Positions 55,354 through 63,160 of a stretch of 64,000 nucleotides of DNA are shown here, piece after piece. The stretch is from Phenylobacterium sp. (GTDB lineage: Bacteria; Pseudomonadota; Alphaproteobacteria; Caulobacterales; Caulobacteraceae), in the NCBI GenBank assembly GCA_017991675.1, contig JAGOQB010000002.1, positions 310,001-374,000 of the forward strand, written 5' to 3'. The position numbers and the translations under genes are program-made. The notes beneath the pieces were generated by a model. The model did no database searches and was not told the DNA's origin. It saw only the letters and a list, made by a program, of their open reading frames with translations. Position 1 is the first letter of the stretch, and every line of letters begins with the position of its first letter.

Positions 55354-55459
55354 CAGTTCACCCCCTGTTGTCCGCGCACATTGTATTCGCTACATTTGTG
55401 TATCATAAACAATCCCACCAAGAAAACGCCCACCGTGGGCGTCCGGGAGGAGCAGGCGC

Positions 55460-56887
55460 GTGCGAGTTTTCTACGGCGGGCTTTCAAACGAGACGAACGC
55501 CTTCTCCCCACTCCCATGTGGCGTGGGAGATTTCGCCCCTTTCACCCTGGCGCGGGCCCCGGCGTCGCGAAGCCAGATCTTCGGGGCGCTGCTCAACCGC
55601 GGCGCTGAGCTGATTGAAGGGGTGAACCTCGTCGCCCAACCCGCAGGGCCGATCGCAAGCCTCGCCTACACGGAGCTTCGCGATCGGCTGTTGGGCGAGA
55701 TCGCCCAAAGCGGCCCGCTCGACGCGGTGCTGCTCAATCTCCATGGCGCGATGGCGGCGGAAGACATCGGCGACTGCGAAGGCGATATCCTGCGCCGCGT
55801 GCGCGAGCTCGTCGGGCCGACGGTGTTCATCGGGGCGGTTCTCGACCCACACTGTCACCTCTCGGCGTCCATGCTCAGCCACTCAGATCTGCTGACGATC
55901 TACAAGGAGTACCCGCACACTGACATCGCCGAGGCGACGGCGCAGCTCGTCGAAGTATGCGCCCAGTGGCTCGACGAGCCGTTCACGATCACGCACTCGG
56001 TCTTCGACTGCCAGCAGATCGACATCTACTACACGACCTCCTCGCCCATGCGCGAACAGGTGACTTATCTGCGCCAGCTTGAGAGCACGCCCGGCGTGCT
56101 CGCAGCCTCCATCGCGCACGGCTTTCCCTGGGGCGACGACCCCGAGCTTGGCGCCAGGACGCTGGTCTACACCAGGGCCGATCAGGTCTTGGCCGAAAAC
56201 CTCGCCACCAGCCTCGGAAAACAGGTGATGTCCCTGCGCGGCCTCTGCGGGCCCCGTACGATCGGGCCGGACGATGCGGTTCGCCGCGTTGCGGTTCTCG
56301 AAGGGCTGAGCGTGCTGGCCGACGTGGCCGACAATCCAGGAGGCGGAGCGCCGGGTGATTCCACCTTCCTGATCCACGCCCTGCTTCAACATCCGGGGAT
56401 CCCGAGCGCAGTCGCTGCGCTCTGGGATCCCGAGAACGTGGCCATGGCCCACAAGGCCGGCGTCGGCGCAGTTCTGCAGATGAGCATCGGCGGACGCTTC
56501 GGAGATATCTCCGGACCGCCGGTCGTGGGCGAGGTCGTGGTGACCGGTCTCAAGCGCCGTCACTATGAGCCAGCTCCCGGATATGGCGGGCTGCATGTGG
56601 CTTTCGGCGATCTGGCCGCCGTCGAGATCGGCGATGTGACGATTGTTCTGGCCAGCAGACGCAGCCAGGTTTTTTCGCCCGGCGTCTTCACAGCCGTCGG
56701 CGTCGACCTCGCCGCCACGCGCGCGGTCATCGTCAAGAGCACACAACACTTCCGCGCAGGCTTTGACCCCGTCGCAACGCGCACCTTCTATGTGGACACG
56801 CCCGGCGCCCTGTCGCTGGACTTTGCGCGTATTCCCTATCGCAAAGCGCCTCGCGATCTCTGGCCGCTCAACGGCGCGCGCCGTTGA
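55460..56887 (+). CDS. M81 family metallopeptidase (MlrC-like)
   Basis: This is a 475-residue zinc peptidase homologous to MlrC, which in sphingomonads cleaves linearised microcystin and its tetrapeptide. It opens RVFYGGLSNETNAFSP, and the metal site is LDPHCHLSASM (Asp129, His131, His133) with KEYPHTD. Both M81 domains are present. The GTG start has AGGAG 8 nt upstream. Most M81 proteins are not in microcystin degraders, so the substrate here is unknown. Its stop shares one base with the MFS start. Confidence 0.9.
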   Translation: MRVFYGGLSNETNAFSPLPCGVGDFAPFTLARAPASRSQIFGALLNRGAELIEGVNLVAQPAGPIASLAYTELRDRLLGEIAQSGPLDAVLLNLHGAMAAEDIGDCEGDILRRVRELVGPTVFIGAVLDPHCHLSASMLSHSDLLTIYKEYPHTDIAEATAQLVEVCAQWLDEPFTITHSVFDCQQIDIYYTTSSPMREQVTYLRQLESTPGVLAASIAHGFPWGDDPELGARTLVYTRADQVLAENLATSLGKQVMSLRGLCGPRTIGPDDAVRRVAVLEGLSVLADVADNPGGGAPGDSTFLIHALLQHPGIPSAVAALWDPENVAMAHKAGVGAVLQMSIGGRFGDISGPPVVGEVVVTGLKRRHYEPAPGYGGLHVAFGDLAAVEIGDVTIVLASRRSQVFSPGVFTAVGVDLAATRAVIVKSTQHFRAGFDPVATRTFYVDTPGALSLDFARIPYRKAPRDLWPLNGARR

Positions 56888-58095
56888 TGGGCGAGTTACA
56901 GGGCCGCGCGATCGTGGCGCCCCTCGGGGCGGCGCTCGGGGTCGCGTTCGGCGTCACCGTCGTTTTCATCACGGTGTTCAATTACCTCGTCGGGCCGATG
57001 AGCGCCGATCTGGGACTGAGCGTCGCCGAACTCTCCCTCGGCCTGAGCCTGCACCTGGGGCTGCTGATCCTCTCGCTGCCGATGGCCGGCGCTGTCGCCG
57101 ACCGGCTGGGGCCGCAGAAGACCGCCGCTGGTTCCGCCGTGCTCTACGGGGCGTGCCTCTGGTGGGTCTCGGCGGCCTCCGGGTCGAGGGCGGAACTCTA
57201 TGGCGCCCTCGCGCTCGCCGCGATCCTCGGCGCCGGCGCCTCCCCCATCACCTACGCCAGAGCGTTGGTCGCGCGCTTCGACGCCTCACGCGGCGCTGCG
57301 CTCGGCATCGCGCTGGCCGGGGTCGGCGCCGCAAGCATGATACTCCCGTCGGTTGTACAGGCGATCACCCTTGCGGCCGGCTGGCGCACGGCCCTGGCGG
57401 TGCTGGCCTTGCTGACCGCGCTCGCCGGCACGATCGCAGCTACGGCGATTGGCGATGGCGAGCTCAGGGGCTCGAGCAGCTCCAAAGCGACGTCCGGCGC
57501 GACGTTGACCCAGGCTGCGCACACGACAGCCTTCTGGCAGATCGCCGCAGCGTTCGTCCTCCTCGGCCTCTCCCTTTCGGGCGTGGTGGCCCATCTGAGC
57601 GAGGTCTGGTCGGGACTGGGCGTCACCTCCCTGAGCGTCCCGGGCTTTCAGATGGCGATCGGCGCGGCGACCATCATCGGGCGGCTGGTGGGCGGCATGA
57701 TGATGGACCGCTGGCCCGCGCACGGCGTCGGCGCCCTGTTTGGCCTGTTCGGCGCGGCAGGCCTGGCTCTGCTGATCTACGGGGGCGACAACGTCGCGGT
57801 GCTGCTGCTCGCCGGCGCCGCCCTTGGCCTTTGCCTCGGCGCGGAGAGTGATGTCGCCTCGTATCTCGTCAGCCGCTACTTCGGCCTGGCGAACTTCGCC
57901 CGCATCTACGCCGTTCAGGCCTCGGCCTTCATGGTCGGATTGGCGGCGGGCCCCAGCATCTTCACCCTCGGTCAGGCCCGTACCAGCTACGAACTGCTGC
58001 TCGGTCTCTGCGCAGCAGGCGTCGCCGCCTCGGCCCTCGCGCTTGCGACACTGCGTCCGCCTCCGATGACCCTCGCCACGACCCGGGCGGCATAG
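56887..58095 (+). CDS. MFS transporter in catabolic set
   Basis: This is a 402-residue 12-helix major facilitator protein. The A-motif region is GAVADRLGPQKTA and the C-terminal half has MMMDRWPAHGVG. It resembles the oxalate/formate or monocarboxylate type. The ATG shares one base with the M81 stop, so the two are coupled; it probably imports the substrate or a product handled by the M81 enzyme. The last 109 nt overlap the 3' end of the convergent tetR gene. Confidence 0.88.
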   Translation: MGELQGRAIVAPLGAALGVAFGVTVVFITVFNYLVGPMSADLGLSVAELSLGLSLHLGLLILSLPMAGAVADRLGPQKTAAGSAVLYGACLWWVSAASGSRAELYGALALAAILGAGASPITYARALVARFDASRGAALGIALAGVGAASMILPSVVQAITLAAGWRTALAVLALLTALAGTIAATAIGDGELRGSSSSKATSGATLTQAAHTTAFWQIAAAFVLLGLSLSGVVAHLSEVWSGLGVTSLSVPGFQMAIGAATIIGRLVGGMMMDRWPAHGVGALFGLFGAAGLALLIYGGDNVAVLLLAGAALGLCLGAESDVASYLVSRYFGLANFARIYAVQASAFMVGLAAGPSIFTLGQARTSYELLLGLCAAGVAASALALATLRPPPMTLATTRAA

Positions 58096-58634
58096 TCCGC
58101 GTCGACTTCGCTCTCCCCGAAGAAGTGGTGGAACATCAGCGCGCCGGACACCAGCTCGATCACGAGCTCAACATCGGTGTCCGGCGGAAGCTGGCCGCGC
58201 TCGATCCCCCGGCGAAGAATGGAGCCCGCTGAGCTGCGCCGGCCCCTGACGATCTCCATGGCGGGCTCGCGTAGCGCCGCATCGATGGCCATCTCCGCGA
58301 TCAGGAAACGCAGCACGCGACCGTAGCGCGGGTCACGAACGAGACCACCCATCGCTTTGGCGAGTTGGACGAGGTCTTCAACGACGTCGCCGGTGTCGGG
58401 CTCTGGAGGGTATACCTCGACATAGACCACCTTCAGCGCCGCGATCACCGCCTCCTTGGCCGTGGACCAGCGCCGATAGAAGGCCGTGCGCGGGGCGCCC
58501 GCCCGATCTGCAATCTTCTCGATCGTAAGCCCGCTGAAGCCGCCCTCGATCAGGATATCGATCGCGCTTTCCAGCAAGCGACGCTCGAGCCCTTCGTCCT
58601 TAGGCCGTCCGCGGGGCCTGGGCGGTATCGTCAT
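57987..58634 (-). CDS. TetR/AcrR family transcriptional regulator
   Basis: This is a 215-residue repressor with an N-terminal GRPKDEGLERRLLESAIDIL, then FSGLTIEKIADRAGAPRTAFYRRW helix-turn-helix split over two helices. The C-terminal ligand domain ends near residue 185; the last 36 residues (VASARAEAATPAAQRPSSSS end) are encoded antisense to the MFS gene and look like a read-through tail. It is divergent from the TonB receptor gene, with a 24-bp dyad at 58,692-58,715 between them. Confidence 0.88.
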   Translation of the reverse strand: MTIPPRPRGRPKDEGLERRLLESAIDILIEGGFSGLTIEKIADRAGAPRTAFYRRWSTAKEAVIAALKVVYVEVYPPEPDTGDVVEDLVQLAKAMGGLVRDPRYGRVLRFLIAEMAIDAALREPAMEIVRGRRSSAGSILRRGIERGQLPPDTDVELVIELVSGALMFHHFFGESEVDADYAARVVARVIGGGRSVASARAEAATPAAQRPSSSS

Positions 58635-58691
58635 CGATTTCTCCCGACTGCCGCGCCACGGGCGCCTTCCCTGACGCGGGGGCCAAGCCTA

Positions 58692-58715
58692 GTGGCGCAA
58701 GTTCACTTTCGCCAC
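58692..58715. promoter_or_regulatory. dyad operator between tetR and TonB receptor genes
   Basis: The dyad is GTGGCG-C-AAGT-TC-ACTT-T-CGCCAC; 20 of 24 positions are symmetric. It lies 58 nt upstream of the tetR start and 15 nt before a TTGACA (58,730-58,735) that could be the -35 of the receptor gene. A binding site for the local TetR protein is the simplest reading. Confidence 0.55.
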
Positions 58716-58792
58716 ACCCACGTAGCGATTTGACATTCCGCTCCACAACTGTAGCGTAAAGATAACGAGACAAAAGTGGAGGAGGAACTTAG

Positions 58793-60904
58793 ATGACGAG
58801 CAAGGCATGGCTGGCCTCGTGCGCCGCGGGCGCTCTCAGCATGGCTGCTGGTACGGCGTGGGCTCAGGAGCCCGCCGCACTGGAAGAGGTCGTGGTGACG
58901 GCCCAGAAGCGCACCGAAGACGTGCAGGACGTCCCTGTGTCGGTCCTCGCCTTCGGGGCGGCGGCCCTCGAACGGCTCAACGCCCAGCAACTTGGCGATA
59001 TCGAGCGCGCCGCGCCGAATGTCAGCTTTGGATCGGGCGCGGGCGGATCATTCAACGCGATCGGCGTGCGCGGGGTGATCGATTCATCCCGGAACATCGG
59101 AGTGGACGCGAGGGTCAGCGTCTATGTCGACGGTGTCTATGTCGGCCGCTCGTACGCCACCGACCAGTCGCTGCTGGGCATTGAGCGGGTGGAAGTGCTG
59201 CGCGGGCCTCAGGGAACGCTCTACGGCAAGAACACCGTCGCCGGCGCCCTGAACATCACGACGCAGAAGCCGGGCGACACCCTGGCGGGTCAGGCCGAGG
59301 TCGAACTTGGCTCCTACGACTACCGGCGTCTGGCCGGGCGCTTCAACCTGCCGCTCGGGGACACGGCGGCGCTCTCGGTCAGCGTCGCGCGCGAAACCCG
59401 CGACGGATACATCCGCAACGTCACGCGCAACACCGACCTGAATGGAGTGGATCGCTGGGCCGGCAGGGTCCAGCTACGCCTGCGTCCGACCGACAGGCTG
59501 ACCCTCGACTTCGCCGCGGACGCTCTCGACGAAGGCCAACCGTTCGTACTGTACGAGGGCCTGGGCGGGACGGCGGCGAGGCTGGCGCCGGGTCCCTTTA
59601 CGATCGCGCACGACACAGACGAACGCGACAGCCGCAGCTATGCAGGCCTGTCGGCGAGCGCGGACTACCAGATCACCGACGACCTGACCCTTACCTCGAT
59701 CACCGCGTTCAGAAAATCGCGCTACGACTTCCTCCAGGAGGAGGACTACCTGCCCACCTTCGTCGCGCGTTCGAACTTCAACGAACGCAGCCGGCAGTTC
59801 ACGCAGGAACTGCGTCTGGCGTCATCCGAGACCGAACGTTTTTCGTGGCTGGCCGGCGTCTTCTACATGGACGAGGAACTCGAGACCAATCGGCTGTCCG
59901 AGGGCGGGCCTGCGCTCCGAAACGGTTTCGTCAGGACCCCCGGCTCGATCCAGACCCGCTCGGCCGCAGCCTTCGCCCACGTGAACTACGACATCACTCC
60001 GCAACTGAAGGTCAACGGCGGTCTGCGCCTGACCTACGAGCGCAAGTCGCTCGACTTCAGCATCGTCGACACCATGGGCCTCTTCACCAACTTCGAGAAC
60101 TTCCGGGACAAGCGCGAGGACACCGATCTGTCACCCAAGATCGGCGTCCAGTACTATCCGTCCGAGGAGGTCATGCTCTTCGCCAGCCTCTCGCGGGGCT
60201 TCAAAAGCGGCGGCTGGAACGCCGACACCATCACCACGCTGGAAGGCATCGCCTTCGACCCCGAAGAGGCGACCAGCTTCGAGGCGGGGCTGAAATCCAC
60301 TCTCTTCGAACGCCGCCTCCGCCTGAACCTGACGGGCTTCGTCACCAAGTACGAAGACTATCAGGTCTTCCAGTTCATCACCCTTTCGAACGGCGGGACG
60401 CTGATCACCTTCACCAACGCCGGCGAGGTCACCACCCAGGGCCTGGAGGCGGAAATCGAGGCTGTTCCGGTCAGCGGCCTGACGCTCTCGGCCTCAGGCG
60501 CCTATACCGAGGCCAAGTTCGACAGCTTCGCCGATGGCGGCGGCCTCGGCGTCAACTATGACGGCCATGACCTTCCGTACGCCCCGCGCACCAAGTTCTA
60601 TCTCGGCGCCGACTATCGCCTGCCGGTCGGTCCGGGCGAGGCGAGCTTCCACGTCGACTACAGCTACACCGGCGACCAGTACGTTTCGTCCAGCAACTCG
60701 GCAGCCTCGCGTCTGCCAGGCTACGGCCTCGTGAACGCCCGCGTCAGCTACGCCTTCGACAATGGGTGGGAGATCTCCGCCTTCGGCCAGAACCTCGCCG
60801 ACAAGCGCTATCTGCGCACCCACGACACCAGCTTCCTGGGCTCCGAACGGGGACGATACGGAATGCCGCGCACCTACGGCGTGCGGCTCAAAACCACCTT
60901 CTAG
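58793..60904 (+). CDS. TonB-dependent receptor
   Basis: This is a 703-residue outer membrane receptor. The signal peptide is MTSKAWLASCAAGALSMAAG followed by TAWAQ, the TonB box EEVVVTAQKR lies just after it, then the plug domain (VSVLAFGAAALERL through VEVLRGPQGTLYGKNTVAG) and a beta-barrel ending in a terminal aromatic residue (LKTTF). It is of the short FecA-like class used by Caulobacterales and sphingomonads for carbohydrates, aromatics and other large solutes. The start has GGAGGAGG upstream. It heads a likely operon with the CocE-like hydrolase. Confidence 0.93.
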   Translation: MTSKAWLASCAAGALSMAAGTAWAQEPAALEEVVVTAQKRTEDVQDVPVSVLAFGAAALERLNAQQLGDIERAAPNVSFGSGAGGSFNAIGVRGVIDSSRNIGVDARVSVYVDGVYVGRSYATDQSLLGIERVEVLRGPQGTLYGKNTVAGALNITTQKPGDTLAGQAEVELGSYDYRRLAGRFNLPLGDTAALSVSVARETRDGYIRNVTRNTDLNGVDRWAGRVQLRLRPTDRLTLDFAADALDEGQPFVLYEGLGGTAARLAPGPFTIAHDTDERDSRSYAGLSASADYQITDDLTLTSITAFRKSRYDFLQEEDYLPTFVARSNFNERSRQFTQELRLASSETERFSWLAGVFYMDEELETNRLSEGGPALRNGFVRTPGSIQTRSAAAFAHVNYDITPQLKVNGGLRLTYERKSLDFSIVDTMGLFTNFENFRDKREDTDLSPKIGVQYYPSEEVMLFASLSRGFKSGGWNADTITTLEGIAFDPEEATSFEAGLKSTLFERRLRLNLTGFVTKYEDYQVFQFITLSNGGTLITFTNAGEVTTQGLEAEIEAVPVSGLTLSASGAYTEAKFDSFADGGGLGVNYDGHDLPYAPRTKFYLGADYRLPVGPGEASFHVDYSYTGDQYVSSSNSAASRLPGYGLVNARVSYAFDNGWEISAFGQNLADKRYLRTHDTSFLGSERGRYGMPRTYGVRLKTTF

Positions 60905-60914
60905 GAGCCGTAGG

Positions 60915-62714
60915 ATGATCACTCGACAACGACCGCTGGCGGCCGCCGCAGGAATGTGCGCCGCCATGCTTGGGGCCGTGACGCTTGGCGGGGCCGCACT
61001 TGCCGCCCAGGCCGCGCCCCCTCCCCCGCCAGCCGATGCTTCCTCGCTGCGACACATATTTGGGCTGCGCACAGCGTTGCGCGACGGCGTAGAGCTGTCT
61101 TCCGACGTCTGGCTCCCCAAGAGCCCTGGGCCCCATCCAGTCATCCTCATTCGAACGCCCTACGTGAAGGCCCTGGGGAGTTTCAATGCGGACGCCGCCT
61201 TCTTCGCGCGGCATGGATACGCGGTGGTCGTCCAGGACGTCCGCGGTCGCGGAGACTCAGGTGGCGAGTTCGATTTCTTCTTCCAGGAAGGCAAGGATGG
61301 CTACGACACCGTCGAGGCGATCGCAGGCCAGCCCTGGTCGAATGGGCGCGTCTGCATGCTGGGCGTCTCCTACATGGCGACGGTGCAGTGGCTGGCGGCC
61401 CGCGAGCGGCCCCCGCACCTGACATGCATGGCGTCGGTTTCGCCCGCGGCTCGGTTCATGAACGAAATCCCCGCAGTCGGCGGCGCGTTCGGCGCCCAAT
61501 GGGGGCTGACCTGGCTCAATGCGACGTCCGACCACGGACTTCAGGCCCGCAACACCGCCGACGTCGACTGGGCCCGGGTCCTGTCCCATCGCCCTCTGCG
61601 CACGGCGGACGAGGCTATGGGGCGCAAGATGCGCCTCTATCGGGAGTTTCTCGAGAACGACACGCTCAATGCGTACTGGCAGCGGCTCTATCTTCAGCCT
61701 GGCGACTACGCGCAGATCAAAGTTCCGATCCTGCAGATCACCGGACTGTTCGACGCCGACCAGTCCGGCGCGCTCTTGAACTGGACAAAGGTTGAGGCCA
61801 ACGCTCCGCAACAGGCAGGCGAACGTTTCCTCGTCATCGGCCCCTGGACCCACGACCAGAGTCTTGCCGGCGGCGCCGACCCGGTCGGCGAGCTGACATT
61901 CCCGCAGGACACCGCCAGCGACAACCGCGCGCTGGCCCTGCGGTTCTTTGACCACTACCTCAAACAGGACGGCAAACCCTTCGAGCAGCCGCGCGTTCGG
62001 GTGTTCATGACGGGTGCGAACGAATGGCGCACCTTCGATCGCTACCCGCAGGCGGGGACGAAAGAGGCCAAGCTGTTCCTGGACAGCCGGGGCGCGGCCA
62101 ACACCCTGTCCGGAGACGGCGTACTGACGCGCGCCGCGGCCCGCCGGGCCGGCAAGGATCACTACGTTTTCAACCCCCGCGATCCCATCGTACAGCCGAC
62201 CGGCGCCAGCACCTCCGACATCGGCCAGGGCGCAGACCGACGTGTGATCCAGTCGCGCAAGGACGTCCTGGTCTATACTGGTCCGGTGCTCGACAAGCCG
62301 GTGGACGTGGTCGGCTCGGTGTGGCTGGACCTCTACGCCGCCTCGGACGCCCTCGACACCGACTTTACGGCGAGCCTGACCGACGTCGGGCCCGATGGGC
62401 GCGCAGTCTCGCTGGGGCCGTTGCCGTTCGGCGTCCTGCGGGCGCGGTACCGCAATGGCCTTGAGAGCGCCGAACTGCTGACGCCTGGCAAACCCGAGTT
62501 GTTCAAGATCGAACTCGGCCACGTCGCACACAGGTTCAAGGCCGGCCACCGGATCAGGCTGGAGATATCCAGCAGCGCCTATCCGGTCATCAATCCGAAC
62601 CAGAACACGGGGGCGAAAGTCGCCGACGACACCGAGTGGCGGATCGCAAGACAGACCGTACACCACGGGATCGCTCGCCCCTCGGCGCTGCGCCTCCCGG
62701 TCCTGGCGCCTTAG
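60915..62714 (+). CDS. exported CocE/NonD family (S15-like) hydrolase
   Basis: This 599-residue serine hydrolase has a signal peptide (about 1-33, ending LAAQAA). The alpha/beta-hydrolase part has HPVILIRTPYVK, the DVRGRGDSGGEF turn and the nucleophile motif MLGVSYMATVQW (Ser152). The C-terminal jelly roll is present (GSVWLDLYAASDALDTDFTA). The family includes cocaine esterase, X-Pro dipeptidyl peptidase and glutaryl-7-ACA acylase, so it cuts an ester or amide. The ATG at 60,915 lies 10 nt after the receptor stop, so they form an operon. Confidence 0.92.
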   Translation: MITRQRPLAAAAGMCAAMLGAVTLGGAALAAQAAPPPPPADASSLRHIFGLRTALRDGVELSSDVWLPKSPGPHPVILIRTPYVKALGSFNADAAFFARHGYAVVVQDVRGRGDSGGEFDFFFQEGKDGYDTVEAIAGQPWSNGRVCMLGVSYMATVQWLAARERPPHLTCMASVSPAARFMNEIPAVGGAFGAQWGLTWLNATSDHGLQARNTADVDWARVLSHRPLRTADEAMGRKMRLYREFLENDTLNAYWQRLYLQPGDYAQIKVPILQITGLFDADQSGALLNWTKVEANAPQQAGERFLVIGPWTHDQSLAGGADPVGELTFPQDTASDNRALALRFFDHYLKQDGKPFEQPRVRVFMTGANEWRTFDRYPQAGTKEAKLFLDSRGAANTLSGDGVLTRAAARRAGKDHYVFNPRDPIVQPTGASTSDIGQGADRRVIQSRKDVLVYTGPVLDKPVDVVGSVWLDLYAASDALDTDFTASLTDVGPDGRAVSLGPLPFGVLRARYRNGLESAELLTPGKPELFKIELGHVAHRFKAGHRIRLEISSSAYPVINPNQNTGAKVADDTEWRIARQTVHHGIARPSALRLPVLAP

Positions 62715-62726
62715 TCCCACGGCCAA

Positions 62727-62760
62727 GCAAGTGAAGGCGCAGTCCCGCGCCTTCACTTGC
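62727..62760. terminator. hairpin after the CocE-like gene
   Basis: GCAAGTGAAGGCGC and GCGCCTTCACTTGC form a perfect 14-bp stem with loop AGTCCC, 13 nt past the stop. No T tract follows, so termination may need Rho or the stem may protect the transcript end. Confidence 0.65.
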
Positions 62761-63160
62761 CAAGACCCGAGCGCCGCCGATCGCGGCCTCACCGGGAGGC
62801 CTTGAGCCCCCGCACTCGATGTGGGCCGCCATGCCCCACGTCGACCATGTGTCCGCCGCCCCCGGGGCGCGCCCGACGCAAAAGTTCAACATTCCCCGCT
62901 CAAGGCCCGCCCGGGGTCCTCCGGCCTCGCAGGAGCCCACAGGAGACCGGCTGAAAGGTCGCCTTGGACCGCGCGCCGTCGAAGCGATCAGCAAGCGTAC
63001 CTGGCAAGCGTCGCAATGCCGACGCCCCTTTGGGCGAGCGATCCGCCGACCTCGACCGCTGCCGGTCTCATGGAATTTGACACCTGCGCGAAGTGAATTT
63101 ATATCATGCTATAAATTAGACTATATCGTCATATAAATCGCACCAGAGGGAGATGCGTTC
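62761..63160 (+). promoter_or_regulatory. intergenic region and promoter of the Rieske oxygenase gene
   Basis: About 400 nt hold no convincing gene; GC-rich frames here lack codon bias and ribosome sites. The 3' end (63,070-63,140) is strongly AT-rich. TTGACA at 63,077-63,082 is a perfect -35. A perfect dyad AATTTATA-TCATGC-TATAAATT (63,096-63,117) covers the place of the -10, and a second smaller dyad TATAT-CGTC-ATATA follows at about 63,122-63,135. Confidence 0.5.

Noticed and set aside
62819-63136. Possible small genes before the Rieske oxygenase
   Set aside because: There is no ribosome site or recognisable composition, and the 3' part overlaps the AT-rich promoter with its dyads.
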